40,935 nucleotides of DNA from Planctomycetota bacterium (GTDB taxonomy: Bacteria > Planctomycetota > UBA1135 > GCA-002748355): assembly GCA_024278315.1 (NCBI GenBank), contig JAJRTL010000144.1, positions 1 through 40,935 of the forward strand. The letters run 5' to 3'. Positions 15,670 to 25,241 of this stretch are shown here, piece by piece. Positions within the stretch are counted from its first letter, which is position 1. Every line of letters starts with the position of its first letter. Position numbers and translations under genes: made by a program. The notes under the pieces were generated by a model. It made no database searches. It was not told the DNA's origin and saw only the letters and a program-made list of their open reading frames with translations.

Positions 15670-16716
15670 CTAGGCTGGATCCACGATCGGGAAACGATCC
15701 TCGAAGAGCCAGCACTTGGCGCAGTGTCCTTGTCCTAGATCGAACATAGGAGGATCCTCTCGGCTACAACGATCCATGACCTCCGGACAGCGCGTGTGGA
15801 AGTGGCATCCTGACGGTGGGTTGATCGGAGTCGGGACATCGCCCTCCAGGAGAATCCGGTCCACGTTGGCATCCGGGTCGGGGATGGGAATGGCCGACAG
15901 GAGAGCCCGTGTATAGGGATGGGAAGGACGCTCGAAGAGATCCTCGGTCGCGGAGCTCTCGACGATCTCGCCCAGATACATCACGAGCACACGGTCCGAG
16001 ATGTGACGGACGACCGAGAGGTCATGAGCGATGAAGAGGTAGGAGAGCTGAAACTCCTTCTGGAGATCCATGAGCAGATTGATGACCTGGGCCTGGATCG
16101 ACACGTCCAGTGCCGAGACGGCTTCGTCGCAGACGATGGAGCTGGGAGAGAGAGCCAAGGCCCGCGCGATCCCGATCCTCTGACGCTGTCCGCCCGAGAA
16201 CTCGTGCGGATAACGGTTGACGTACTTGCGGTCCAGTCCACAGCGCTCCAGGAGATCACCGACCTTGGCCTTCGCCTCCTCTTGGCTGCCCACGATCTTG
16301 TGGACGAGCATGGCCTCCCCAACGATGTTGGCCACGGTCATACGCGGATTCAGAGAGGAATAGGGGTCCTGGAAGATGATCTGCATGTGCTTTCGCAGAT
16401 CTCTGAGTTCCATGGAATCCAGGTTGTAGACGTCCTGTCCGTCGTAGTAGACCCGGCCATCCGTGGGCGGAATCAGGTTGAGCAGGGTCCGCCCGACCGT
16501 GGTCTTGCCACAACCAGACTCTCCCACCAGCCCCACGGTCTCGGAATGGTTGATGTGAAAGCTCACGTCGTCGACGGCCTTCACATGACCGACGGTTCGA
16601 CTGAACAAACCCCGTTTGATGGGAAACCACTTCTTGAGGTGCTGGACCTCTACAAGTGGTCGTGAGGAATCCGGCTGTAGCTCGGCGCGACTCGTTTCGG
16701 GATCGATGGTCGTCAT
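15670..16716 (-). CDS. dppF: Dipeptide/oligopeptide ABC transporter ATP-binding protein (DppF/OppF type)
   Basis: This 348-residue cytoplasmic ATPase has Walker [10 protein letters not shown], a Q-loop in [16 protein letters not shown], signature [15 protein letters not shown], Walker [14 protein letters not shown] and an H-loop in FIAHDLSVV. The C-terminal oligopeptide-transporter extension ([16 protein letters not shown]...) contains the conserved cysteines that in this family often bind an iron-sulfur cluster. The [14 protein letters not shown] start segment is typical of OppF/DppF. ATG 16716 lies 8 bases after the dppD stop; longer in-frame starts would overlap dppD. It forms a heterodimer with DppD. 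Confidence 0.92.
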   Translation of the reverse strand: MTTIDPETSRAELQPDSSRPLVEVQHLKKWFPIKRGLFSRTVGHVKAVDDVSFHINHSETVGLVGESGCGKTTVGRTLLNLIPPTDGRVYYDGQDVYNLDSMELRDLRKHMQIIFQDPYSSLNPRMTVANIVGEAMLVHKIVGSQEEAKAKVGDLLERCGLDRKYVNRYPHEFSGGQRQRIGIARALALSPSSIVCDEAVSALDVSIQAQVINLLMDLQKEFQLSYLFIAHDLSVVRHISDRVLVMYLGEIVESSATEDLFERPSHPYTRALLSAIPIPDPDANVDRILLEGDVPTPINPPSGCHFHTRCPEVMDRCSREDPPMFDLGQGHCAKCWLFEDRFPIVDPA

Positions 16717-16724
16717 ATCGGGGC

Positions 16725-17732
16725 TCAGTTGGCAGAACCAGTGGAAGCAGGTTCGGGCTTGCGAAGATGGCAGGCCACGAAGTGCCCCTCTTCGAACTCG
16801 AGCAAGGGCGGGATCTCCTCGGCGCAATGTGGCTCGGCAATCGGGCACCGATCCCGGAAGCGACAGCCCGAAGGGAAGTTGTAGGGCGTGGGGACATTGC
16901 CTTCGATGGCCCTGAGGCGATCGTGCGGGGTCTCGATGGCCGGAAGGCTGTGGAAGAGCCCTTCCGTATAGGGGTGTCTGTACTTGTGGTAGAGCGTGCG
17001 CACGTCGGCACTCTCGACCACTTTGCCCGCGTACATCACGACGACCTCGTCTGCCATTTCGGCCACGACTCCCAGGTCATGTGTGATGAGGAGGACGGAC
17101 ATGCCCACGTCCTTCTGCAGAGAACGGATGAGATCCAGGATCTGCGCCTGGATAGTCACATCCAAGGCCGTTGTCGGCTCGTCTGCGATGAGGAGGCTCG
17201 GGTTGCAGGACAATGCCATCGCGATCATGACGCGCTGTCGCATGCCGCCCGACAACTGATGGGGATACTCGTCGACACGCGCCTCGGGACTAGGAATGCC
17301 CACCTTGCGTAGCATTTCGATCGCCTGATGGCGCGCCTGTGTCTTGTCGACACCCTGATGGAGCAGAATGGCCTCCATGATCTGATCTCCGATCGTGAAG
17401 ACTGGATTCAAGGAAGTCATCGGCTCCTGGAAGATCATGGAGATCTCGTTGCCCCTGATCTTCCGCATGGCCTCATCGTTCTTGCCGAGGAGATCCTCTC
17501 CCCTGTAGAGGATCTTCCCACCGACGATCTTTCCCGGAGGATCGGGGATCAGCTGCATGATCGAGAGGGCGGTTACGGACTTGCCACAACCCGACTCCCC
17601 GACGACCGCCAGGATCTCTCCCTCCGGGATCTGATACGACACATCGTCCACCGCTCGAGCCGTGCCCTCATCCGTATAGAAGTAGGTCTGCAGGTTCTGG
17701 AGATCGAGGATGAGGGGCTTTTTCTCAGTCAT
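16725..17732 (-). CDS. dppD: Dipeptide/oligopeptide ABC transporter ATP-binding protein (DppD/OppD type)
   Basis: This 335-residue ATPase is the partner of the next gene. It has Walker [12 protein letters not shown]-loop [15 protein letters not shown], signature [15 protein letters not shown], Walker [13 protein letters not shown] and an H-loop in [10 protein letters not shown]. The C-terminal [22 protein letters not shown] segment is the OppD/DppD oligopeptide domain with its cysteine set. The N-terminal [20 protein letters not shown] is typical of DppD. It follows the permease gene after a 77-base gap in which I see no clear terminator. Confidence 0.92.
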   Translation of the reverse strand: MTEKKPLILDLQNLQTYFYTDEGTARAVDDVSYQIPEGEILAVVGESGCGKSVTALSIMQLIPDPPGKIVGGKILYRGEDLLGKNDEAMRKIRGNEISMIFQEPMTSLNPVFTIGDQIMEAILLHQGVDKTQARHQAIEMLRKVGIPSPEARVDEYPHQLSGGMRQRVMIAMALSCNPSLLIADEPTTALDVTIQAQILDLIRSLQKDVGMSVLLITHDLGVVAEMADEVVVMYAGKVVESADVRTLYHKYRHPYTEGLFHSLPAIETPHDRLRAIEGNVPTPYNFPSGCRFRDRCPIAEPHCAEEIPPLLEFEEGHFVACHLRKPEPASTGSAN

Positions 17733-17809
17733 CTTGCACTATCGAGAATGGACTCTTGGGAATCATCGGGAGACTGGAGTGGGACGCTGAGAATACCACC
17801 GGGCTCCGA

Positions 17810-19189
17810 TCAGGCAGCTTCATTCTCGGCCTCCCCCTCGTCGGGAGCCTCGTCGGGAGCCACGTTCCTGCGACCTCCCTTGGGGGGCCTGCCAGCACTG
17901 GCCAGCCGGGGATCCATCGCGTCCCTGAGACCATCCCCCACAAGATTGAAACAGGTCACGGCAATGACGATCGTGATTCCGGGAAAAAAGGTGATCCAGG
18001 GAGCATCGATGAGGAACTCACGCCCCTCGTTGACCATGGCACCCCAGGTGGCCGTCGGAGGAGGAACGCCCAGCCCCAGGAAGGAGAGGCCCGCCTCCAC
18101 GAGGATGGTTCCTCCGACTCCCAGGGTCGCCGATACGATCACGGGCGCCAGGCAGTTGGGAGCCACATGCCCCATCAGGATCCGGATCTGACTCAGGCCC
18201 AAAGCCCTTCCCGCCTGAACGAAATCACGCTCTTTCACCGAGAGCACTTCGCCACGAACGAGGCGCGCCGTTCCCATCCAACCGGTTGCCGCAAGGATGG
18301 CGATGATGACATGGATGCGGTATTCGGTCGGCACGTCCTTGGGCCAACTGGCAATCAACACAGCGAGGATGACCAAGAGCAGCACAAGGCGTGGCAAGGA
18401 GAGGAGGAAATCCACCAATCGCATGATGAACCAGTCCGTCCACCCTCCCACGTATCCAGCCAGGAGACCGGCCATGAGACCTATCGATACGGAGAGACTC
18501 ACAGCAAAGATGCCGATCGTCATGCTGATCCATGCACCATGGATGATGCGGGAGAGGATATCGCGCGAATAGTCATCGGTTCCCAGCAAATGGCCTTCCA
18601 CGAAGGGCTGCAGGAGTCGCAGGTTCTCGATATCGAGGTGCTTGTTGGGTGGATAGGGAGAGAGATAGGGAGCCAGGAATGTCAGGCAATAGAGCAGGAC
18701 GATGCCAAGGAACCCTACCTGAGCGAGCGTCGAGTAGGTGAAACGCTCGCGCGTCAATACCCAATTGCTCTTGAGGTATTTGGGAACGGGCGCGTGCTTC
18801 CTACCGAGAAACGCGAGGATGGCTGGCAGGGTCAAAAGGAAATAGGTGGCCAACCACGGCTTTCCGGGGCCAAAGAAGCCTACGAGAAAGGCCATGCAGG
18901 GCCAGGCAACGACCTCGATCGCCACTCTCCGGTACACCCCAGTGTAGGTTCCCCCGACGAAGAGCACGAGGAGAACCAGCTGCACGGCGTCCATCTCTGC
19001 GAAGCTCGTCGCCACCCTCCCGGGCACGAGGATCAGGATGCCGAGTAGAATGATCAGCGGGAGGACTACGGACAGACCCAGCAGCGGCAACCCTGTGCGG
19101 AACTGCCAGATCCCTGGCAGATCCGCGGGATACTCTGGCTGCCAGCGGGGTCCGGCATCGTGGTCCGGATTCTTGAAGGAATCAGTCAT
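17810..19189 (-). CDS. dppC: Peptide ABC transporter permease (DppC/OppC type) with an N-terminal extension
   Basis: This 459-residue inner-membrane protein is longer than the usual 280-300 of DppC. The C-terminal two thirds form the normal permease: the HLLGTDDYSRDILSRIIHG motif, then membrane helices, the ATPase-coupling EAA loop (RALGLSQIRILMGHVAPN) and GLSFLGLGVPPPTATWG. The first 150 or so residues add several further hydrophobic helices (for example PLIILLGILILVPG and PCMAFLVGFFG). Then comes LGIVLLYCLTFLAPYLSPYPP, which is the normal first helix. ATG 19189 overlaps the dppB stop by 8 bases, showing coupling. A glutamate- and glycine-rich tail ends the protein. The extension may be an added membrane anchor. 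Confidence 0.9.
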   Translation of the reverse strand: MTDSFKNPDHDAGPRWQPEYPADLPGIWQFRTGLPLLGLSVVLPLIILLGILILVPGRVATSFAEMDAVQLVLLVLFVGGTYTGVYRRVAIEVVAWPCMAFLVGFFGPGKPWLATYFLLTLPAILAFLGRKHAPVPKYLKSNWVLTRERFTYSTLAQVGFLGIVLLYCLTFLAPYLSPYPPNKHLDIENLRLLQPFVEGHLLGTDDYSRDILSRIIHGAWISMTIGIFAVSLSVSIGLMAGLLAGYVGGWTDWFIMRLVDFLLSLPRLVLLLVILAVLIASWPKDVPTEYRIHVIIAILAATGWMGTARLVRGEVLSVKERDFVQAGRALGLSQIRILMGHVAPNCLAPVIVSATLGVGGTILVEAGLSFLGLGVPPPTATWGAMVNEGREFLIDAPWITFFPGITIVIAVTCFNLVGDGLRDAMDPRLASAGRPPKGGRRNVAPDEAPDEGEAENEAA

Positions 19190-20207
19190 ACGAAATCCTC
19201 GGATCCACCACGCCATAGAGGACGTCAGCCAGAAGATTGCCAACGATCACGAGACAGGACAACAAGAGACCATTGGCAATGATCACCGGGTAGTCGCGTA
19301 AGAAGATGCCTTCCACGATCAGCAGCCCCATTCCCGGCCAGGCAAAGATCGTCTCGACCAGGACGGCTCCCGAAATCAGGAACGGGAGATAGAGGCCCAG
19401 CAGGGTCACGATGGGGATCAGCGAGTTGCGCAGCGCATGCTTGAAGATGACCTTCCAGCCCGGCAACCCCTTGGCCCGTGCGGTGCGGATGTAGTCCATA
19501 CGGATGACTTCCAACATGGAAGATCGGGCATACCGAGCGACCCCGGCAGCAGGCGCCACACCCAAAGCGATAGCAGGGAGGACGAGATGCTGCAAGGAGT
19601 CCACGATCCTCTCCCAGAATCCGACAGCGACTCCGGCGGGTAGGGGAAGGTTCAACATGGCGGACTCCGCGATGGCAGCCTCCTTCATGCGTATTGTCTC
19701 CCCCACCATGCCCGAGATGGGCCAGGACGGGAACCAGTGGGCCACCACGTAGACCATCATCAAGGCCAACCAGAAGGAAGGCATCGAGTAGAGGAAGAGG
19801 GAGCCCAGGGTGATGCCCTTGTCCAGGAAGGAGTACTGCTTGACGGCAGAGAGGATCCCCATGAGCGTCCCCAGCGTGAAGATGAGGAAGAGGGAGAGTG
19901 CCGAGAGCATCAGCGTGTTGGGAAGGGCCTCCAAGATCAGCTTCGAGACGTCAACGTTCTTGGAGAATGACTTGCCGAACTCGAGTTGTGCGTAGTTCCA
20001 GGACTGCTTGCCTAGCTGGACGAGAAGAGGCTTGTCCAGCCCCATCTGTTCGCGGATCAACTGGATCTCCGCAGGCGGTGATTCGGGCTTGATATAGAAA
20101 TCGCTGGGATCCCCCGGCATCGCGTGCACCAGGAAGAAGATGCCCAGGAAGACCAGGAAGATCAGCGGAATGCCGGCCAGCAGCCGCCTGATGACGAAGA
20201 AGAACAT
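19182..20207 (-). CDS. dppB: Peptide ABC transporter permease (DppB/OppB type)
   Basis: This 341-residue inner-membrane permease has the classic DppB start (MFFFVIRRLLAGIPLIFLVF) followed by FLVHAMPGDPSDFY. Six membrane segments are visible. The coupling loop is MDYIRTARAKGLPGWKVIFKHALRNSL, and the end is typical of the family (ETIFAWPGMGLLIVEGIFLRDYPVI). It forms a heterodimeric channel with DppC. It lies 30 bases after the binding-protein gene and overlaps dppC. Confidence 0.93.
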   Translation of the reverse strand: MFFFVIRRLLAGIPLIFLVFLGIFFLVHAMPGDPSDFYIKPESPPAEIQLIREQMGLDKPLLVQLGKQSWNYAQLEFGKSFSKNVDVSKLILEALPNTLMLSALSLFLIFTLGTLMGILSAVKQYSFLDKGITLGSLFLYSMPSFWLALMMVYVVAHWFPSWPISGMVGETIRMKEAAIAESAMLNLPLPAGVAVGFWERIVDSLQHLVLPAIALGVAPAAGVARYARSSMLEVIRMDYIRTARAKGLPGWKVIFKHALRNSLIPIVTLLGLYLPFLISGAVLVETIFAWPGMGLLIVEGIFLRDYPVIIANGLLLSCLVIVGNLLADVLYGVVDPRISYD

Positions 20208-20237
20208 CTAGTCTCGAGTCGGTAGAGGAAGCATCGC

Positions 20238-21959
20238 TCAGAACTTGTATCTCTGCTCGCTCTTGGGCACCCACCAATCTTCGATCTGGTAGAGGACGCT
20301 CAAGACATTGGGGTGGACGCCACGGAATCGCTTGTGCAGGGCAAAGTACTCGGCTCGCCAGAAGAGGAACGTGTAGGGCTGATCGTCATAGATGATCCTC
20401 AACAGACGCTTCATCAGCTTCTGCTCCTTGACAATATCTGCCGTCTTGCGCATTTCCCGCATGATCTTGTCTGCTTCCGGATTGGAATAGCCAGTAAAGT
20501 TGAACGCCCTCGGCTTTTCTTTCGTCTCGGTCATCCACATGACGGCAGGGTCCGGGAAGAGGGCAGCCGACCAGCCCGCGATCGCCGCTTCATAGTCCTT
20601 CTGGCGGAGCTTGCCGAAGAAGGTGTTGGGCTCCAGATACTCCAGGTTCACATGGACTCCGATCTTGCCCAACTCCTCCTTGACGACGACTCCCATCTTC
20701 TTGCGACGCGGGTTCCCCGAGTTGGTCAGCATGGTAAAGACGAACTTTTCCCCTTCACGATCGAGGACGCCATCGCCATCACTGTCCTTCCATCCCGCCT
20801 CTGCGAGGAGCTCTACGGCCTTCTTGGTGTCGAAGGAAAGCAGCTGGAAGCCCTCTTCCTTGAAGTCGGAAAGCTCGGGCGTCACGGTCGCGTAGGCTGG
20901 CAGCGCCGTAACCTCGCCTCCTTCGGTCGTGAGGTAGGAACGGATGAACTTGGGGATATCCAGGGACATGGTCAAGGCACGACGCACACGGCGGTCCTGG
21001 AAGAGGGGGATCGTCTGGTTCCAGGCGATGTAGTCCATGAACCGGTAACCGCGCCTGTAGATCTTGATGTCGGAATTCGCCCGCAGGCGGTCGATGTCCT
21101 TGACCTCGATGCCCTCCATGAGGTCCACAGCACCCTTCTCCAGTTCAGCCATCCGGGTCGCGTACTCCTTGATGACCCGAGCCTCGATACGCTGGATGTA
21201 GGGGACCTTCAAGGTCTTGCAGGCTGGGTTCCTCGTGATACGGATGGACTGACCGCGCTTCCAGTCCAGGAGCCGGAAGGGGCCATGCCCCACAGGCATC
21301 TTGATGTTGAGGTCGTGCTCCCGGAGATGGGCGGGATCGGCATCGCGGAGCAGGTGCTCGGGCACGGGGTTCATGCCAGCGTGCGCCATCATCGTCTGCG
21401 GATTGTAGGCCCACTTGTAGTTGAACCGGATCGTGTGATCGTCCAGGACGGTGTAGGGCTCCTCCGCATCCATGTTGTCGAGGTAGGGTCGGCGGGGAGA
21501 ATTGGACTTGGGATTCCCGATCAAGTCGTAGGAGAAGGCTAGATCCTTGGCCGTCAAAGGCTCGCCGTCATCCCAAAGGATGCCCTTCCGCAAATGGAGT
21601 GTCAGGTGCTTCTTGTCCTCACTGAACTCCCAGGAACTGGCCCAGGCGGGCTGGAACGACAGACGTCCATCCTCGAACCCGGATTGGGTCACGTTGGGCA
21701 TGAGCAGGTCCATCATCGCTCCGCCAGTAGCCGTTTCTCCTACGGTCGGGAGAAAGCCGTCTGCATCCCCTGATACAGCCCACACGAGCGTGTCCCCCGA
21801 GTCCTTCCCGTCGGGGACATTGTCTCCACCCACCACCGGGGCTTTGCCAGACCCCTTGGGCCCCCCCCCCGGCTGGTCCTTGTCGCAGGCGCCAAAGAGA
21901 AGAAGACTGGCGGCAAACGAACCCAGCCAGAGGGACGCATGTCGAGTGGGAAGGTTCAC
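20238..21959 (-). CDS. dppA: Peptide ABC transporter substrate-binding lipoprotein (SBP family 5)
   Basis: This 573-residue protein starts with a lipoprotein signal peptide ending LLFGAC, with lipid-anchored Cys25. A glycine-rich linker and a family 5 extracellular solute-binding domain follow: TLHLRKGILWDDGEPLTAKDLAFSY-like region near 130, VGHGPFRLLDWKRGQSI, and RVRRALTMSLD. It captures peptides or similar ligands and hands them to DppBC. It is the first gene of the transporter operon. The linker holds a ten-G run on the coding strand (21870-21861) only five codons after the lipidated Cys. Gaining or losing one G would end translation early. Ligands other than peptides (for example nickel or sugars) occur in this family, so specificity is uncertain. 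Confidence 0.92.
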   Translation of the reverse strand: MNLPTRHASLWLGSFAASLLLFGACDKDQPGGGPKGSGKAPVVGGDNVPDGKDSGDTLVWAVSGDADGFLPTVGETATGGAMMDLLMPNVTQSGFEDGRLSFQPAWASSWEFSEDKKHLTLHLRKGILWDDGEPLTAKDLAFSYDLIGNPKSNSPRRPYLDNMDAEEPYTVLDDHTIRFNYKWAYNPQTMMAHAGMNPVPEHLLRDADPAHLREHDLNIKMPVGHGPFRLLDWKRGQSIRITRNPACKTLKVPYIQRIEARVIKEYATRMAELEKGAVDLMEGIEVKDIDRLRANSDIKIYRRGYRFMDYIAWNQTIPLFQDRRVRRALTMSLDIPKFIRSYLTTEGGEVTALPAYATVTPELSDFKEEGFQLLSFDTKKAVELLAEAGWKDSDGDGVLDREGEKFVFTMLTNSGNPRRKKMGVVVKEELGKIGVHVNLEYLEPNTFFGKLRQKDYEAAIAGWSAALFPDPAVMWMTETKEKPRAFNFTGYSNPEADKIMREMRKTADIVKEQKLMKRLLRIIYDDQPYTFLFWRAEYFALHKRFRGVHPNVLSVLYQIEDWWVPKSEQRYKF

Positions 21960-22056
21960 GAAGAGCTCCGGTGCTGAGATCCAAGGTCGGGGGGGGCCTG
22001 GATCTTAGCCCCCACGATCCGGATCTCGATGCGCCGGCCACGAACTTTCGCGAGTC

Positions 22057-23379
22057 TCAGCCCAGGATGCCCGGCCCCTTGCCCGGCTTGTAGTTGGGGA
22101 AGAAGTCCTTGGAGATCCGCTTGACGTCCATGTGCTTCTTGAGAACCTCGTTGAAGACATCCCGGAAGTCGGTCGTGACGGCGAGATCGCGATTCTGGTT
22201 GAGGTCCTTGTCTTCCAGCCCTGGCCATTTGCCGTAGACCTTGCCTCCCTTGATCGGGCCACCGAGAGTCAACATCAAGCCTCCATGCCCATGGTCCGTC
22301 CCCCGGTTGCCGTTCTCGCGGCAGGTCCGGCCGAACTCGGTCATGACCACGACCACGGTTCGCTTGCGGTGCTCCCCGATGTCCTTCATGAAGGACGCGA
22401 GACTCTGGCTCAGGCTTCCGAGCATCTGCGCAATGCGGCCATCCTCGTTGCCTTCGTTGATATGGTGATCCCAGCCATTCCAATCCGCCGCGGCGACTTC
22501 CATGGGTTCGCCCGACTTGATGACCTGGGCGATTCCCTGGAGCTTGGGACCAAATCCACTGGTGGGATACTTCACCTGGCTCTTGCCGGCCTTGGCCTGG
22601 ATCTCCTTGAATCTGCGCAGGGCCTTGATCGTGACCTCACCGGAGAGAATGACCGAATCCTCACGCTCCTCGGGCCGCCCCCTCCTGCCCATCTTGCGCT
22701 TGCCACCCTTCTTGGCAGTGTCCTTCTTGGCTGCCTTGCTATCGTCCTTGTAGAGCTCATCGAAGAGATCCAGGAGTTGCCCGGTATTGTTTCCACGACG
22801 GCGATCGGTTGGGACAGCGAGCACGGGATAGTCGCCTCGCAGCGATCTGGGCAGAAGGCCTTGCATCGCGAGCGCGCGCAGCTCGCCATCCTTGCCGTGG
22901 CGATCCTGACTCTGCTGGAGATATCGATTGAGCCAGCCGTCGGTAATCGTACGGATACCAGGCGCCGCATATTCCATGAAATCCTGTGCATCGAAATGGC
23001 TCCTCGTAGGGTGCGGAGATCCACAACAGACGATGGGCGCGAACTCACCACTCTTGAAGAGCGGTTCCAGCGGACGCATGGCCGGATGCATACCGAACTG
23101 CTTGTCCAAGACGATGACTCCCTCCTCGTCCTGGGTCTTGGTCGGTGATAGCGAGATCGTGGGACGGATCTCGTAGTAGCGCTTGTCCTTGTAGGGGATG
23201 ATGCAGTTGAGTGCATCCATCCCACCTCGTAGATAGAGACAGACGAAGACAGGTGTTTCGCCGGCCGTCCTCCGCTTCGTCGTGCCGAGCGTGCCCAAGG
23301 GGACGGGAAACGACAAAGCCGCAAGCCCGGCACCCGTGGTCTTCAGGAAGTCGCGACGATCCATGTTCTTGTGATTCAT
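22057..23379 (-). CDS. DUF1501 family Tat-exported protein
   Basis: This 440-residue protein has a twin-arginine signal (DRRDFLKTTGAGLAALSF) and the DUF1501 pattern: FVCLYLRGGMDALNCIIPY near residue 50, HFDAQDFMEY, WNGWDHHINEG, and VVVVMTEFGRTCRENGNRGTDHG with GHGG near 350. The last part resembles the metal site of the alkaline phosphatase/sulfatase fold. Lysine/arginine-rich residues near 215-235 (KKDTAKKGGKRKMGRRGR) form a low-complexity insert. The function of the family is not established. It is nearly always next to a DUF1800 gene, as here, with a 19-base gap, and is very frequent in Planctomycetota. It is probably periplasmic. An ATG at 23364 is an alternative start nearer the RR motif. 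Confidence 0.9.
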   Translation of the reverse strand: MNHKNMDRRDFLKTTGAGLAALSFPVPLGTLGTTKRRTAGETPVFVCLYLRGGMDALNCIIPYKDKRYYEIRPTISLSPTKTQDEEGVIVLDKQFGMHPAMRPLEPLFKSGEFAPIVCCGSPHPTRSHFDAQDFMEYAAPGIRTITDGWLNRYLQQSQDRHGKDGELRALAMQGLLPRSLRGDYPVLAVPTDRRRGNNTGQLLDLFDELYKDDSKAAKKDTAKKGGKRKMGRRGRPEEREDSVILSGEVTIKALRRFKEIQAKAGKSQVKYPTSGFGPKLQGIAQVIKSGEPMEVAAADWNGWDHHINEGNEDGRIAQMLGSLSQSLASFMKDIGEHRKRTVVVVMTEFGRTCRENGNRGTDHGHGGLMLTLGGPIKGGKVYGKWPGLEDKDLNQNRDLAVTTDFRDVFNEVLKKHMDVKRISKDFFPNYKPGKGPGILG

Positions 23380-23398
23380 TGGAAGGCTCCGAACGGGG

Positions 23399-24799
23399 CT
23401 ATTGTCTCTGGAACTCGGGAGCGCCTAACAGCATCCCGAGGATCAACGGCGCGAGTTGCTTGATCTCTGGAAGGGGATTGTTCTCGATGTACTCACGAAT
23501 CTTGCGATCCATGGCCTCCGAGGTCCGTTCACTCAGGCCAGCCGGAAGAACCTTCTTGGCCAGTTGGTCCTTCCAGACCTGTGGAAGATCGGGTCTGAGA
23601 TCGGCATAGAAGCTTTTGGGGATCGAAACGCCCTTGATCTTGCCCCGGACGAAGTCCATGGCGAACTTCCATCGAAGCGCCATGACACCGGGGTCGTTCC
23701 AGGCCTCAGCCTGGTCGTAGTAGCCTGTGGGATCCACGCAATCGTAGAGCGGCTCGCTCATGGAGGTCAGCGAGGCGACCAGACCGCGTGGCGAACGGAT
23801 CTCGGCACCCGTCACGCGGATCGTGCTCACCAGGAACTCGAAGGGTCGTTTGAACTTGGACTGGAAATGCTTGCTGTCGAAGAAGTCCGGGTCGTGCAGG
23901 ATCGCCCGGTAGACCTCGGGCAGGTTGCCCTTGGCGCGCTGGAACGCTGCTGCGACCCGACGCACCATGGCCGGAGGCGGGTTGTCATCTACGAGAAATC
24001 TACAGAGCTTCCAGGCGATGAACTCTGAGGTTCCACGATGCCTGGCCAGCCTCTCCACGACCATCTCGCCTTCCCGCACAGGCTTCTTCTTCTGTTCGCG
24101 GATCCGCTTGCGGAGCACGACCTTGTCGCCAGAAGCATGCAAACCACCATGGAACGTGAAGCCCACGTACTTGTCGCGGTTCGTCGTGATCCCCCAACCG
24201 GTCAGGGCCTTCGCAACTTCGATCACATCCTTCTGCTTGTAGTAGTTGTCGACGCCCAGCGTGTGTAACTCCAGGAGCTCACGAGCGTAGTTCTCGTTGA
24301 GTCCACGCTGCTTGGCGATGTCGGCCGCATCTTCGCCCTTCTTGCGTGACTTGGTCTTTTGGCGGACCTTGCGAGCGACAGCTTTGAGTTCCTGCTTGGA
24401 GAGTGGCTTTCTCGAGATGTAGTTGTCCAGATAGACGAGCATGGCCGGGTGCTTGGCAGTGGACATCAGGAAGTCACCGAAGTCCGAGAACACGCCCTTG
24501 CGGATCACATCCCGTTCCCAGGTGACAATGAGATAGCGGCAGGAGCCCTTCTTGGCTTCGATGTTGAAGTGGTTCCGCCAGAAGTCGGCCATGACCTCCT
24601 GGACCTGGCGCTTGCCGAGGATGGATCGGTAGAGAACCGAATTCTTGAGTTCCCCCACAGGGATGTTGCGCAGTCGGTTCCTGGCGCGGATCTCCTTGGG
24701 TGTGGGGTTCTTGCTGCGGGCCTTGGGCGAAACATAGGTCTGGTAGATCTGCAGGTCGCTCATGGCGAGGCTCTTCTGCGAAGCCAACCACTTCGTGAG
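23399..24799 (-). CDS. DUF1800 family protein, main body
   Basis: This is the C-terminal 466 codons of a DUF1800 protein. Typical landmarks are FWRNHFNI, MLVYLDNYISRK, NENYARELLELHTLGVDNYY, VAKALTGWGI and RPFEFLVSTIRVTGAE. The N-terminal part lies in the same frame upstream (24803-25054), separated only by TAG 24802-24800. The nearest in-frame restart is TTG 24787. DUF1800 proteins are exported partners of DUF1501 proteins, of unknown function; without the upstream signal peptide this body would stay in the cytoplasm. The stop therefore matters: either the gene is inactivated or the base is wrong. Confidence 0.85.
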   Translation of the reverse strand, partial: LTKWLASQKSLAMSDLQIYQTYVSPKARSKNPTPKEIRARNRLRNIPVGELKNSVLYRSILGKRQVQEVMADFWRNHFNIEAKKGSCRYLIVTWERDVIRKGVFSDFGDFLMSTAKHPAMLVYLDNYISRKPLSKQELKAVARKVRQKTKSRKKGEDAADIAKQRGLNENYARELLELHTLGVDNYYKQKDVIEVAKALTGWGITTNRDKYVGFTFHGGLHASGDKVVLRKRIREQKKKPVREGEMVVERLARHRGTSEFIAWKLCRFLVDDNPPPAMVRRVAAAFQRAKGNLPEVYRAILHDPDFFDSKHFQSKFKRPFEFLVSTIRVTGAEIRSPRGLVASLTSMSEPLYDCVDPTGYYDQAEAWNDPGVMALRWKFAMDFVRGKIKGVSIPKSFYADLRPDLPQVWKDQLAKKVLPAGLSERTSEAMDRKIREYIENNPLPEIKQLAPLILGMLLGAPEFQRQ

Positions 24800-25054
24800 C
24801 TAAGCGGACTCCTGGATCTGTCCGCTCAGCTGTTCCTCGAACCAGACATCGAGTCCCTTCTTCCTGACTGCCGCGACGGCCTTCGGAGTAGGTCCAAAAG
24901 CAAATCGTGAAAGGACATGCACGATCCGCTGGGACTCGGTCAGCGGCGTGGGATCATCCCTCGGACGTTCCTGTGCAGGGAGCGCAGGGACGAGCCAGAG
25001 AAGCATTGTGGCTGCGAGGGGGGAGAGGAGAGAGATCGTTCTGGAGAAATGCAT
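24800..25054 (-). pseudogene. N-terminal fragment of the DUF1800 gene, ending at an in-frame TAG
   Basis: These 84 codons give a signal peptide (MHFSRTISLLSPLAATMLL, ending LPAQE) followed by the conserved DUF1800 opening (VLSRFAFGPTPKAVAAVRKKG). They stop at TAG after QESA. The frame continues without shift into LTKWLASQKS and the rest of DUF1800. An AGGA seven bases before ATG 25054 makes that start more likely than ATG 25060. The TAG could come from GAG, CAG or another single change. Confidence 0.8.
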
Positions 25055-25241
25055 TCCCATATCCTGAAGTCGATCGCCGGATGTAGAGGAGCCGCCTGGG
25101 GGGGAAGGCTGACTTCGCCATCACAGGTCGCTATCCTAGCAACCTCTGACCATTCTACCCGGCCCCATTTGTAAGTAGCTTGCAGCCTTACCGCTCACGC
25201 GAGCCAGGCCGGGCTGTCCCTCCACGAACTGCGATCGCACC

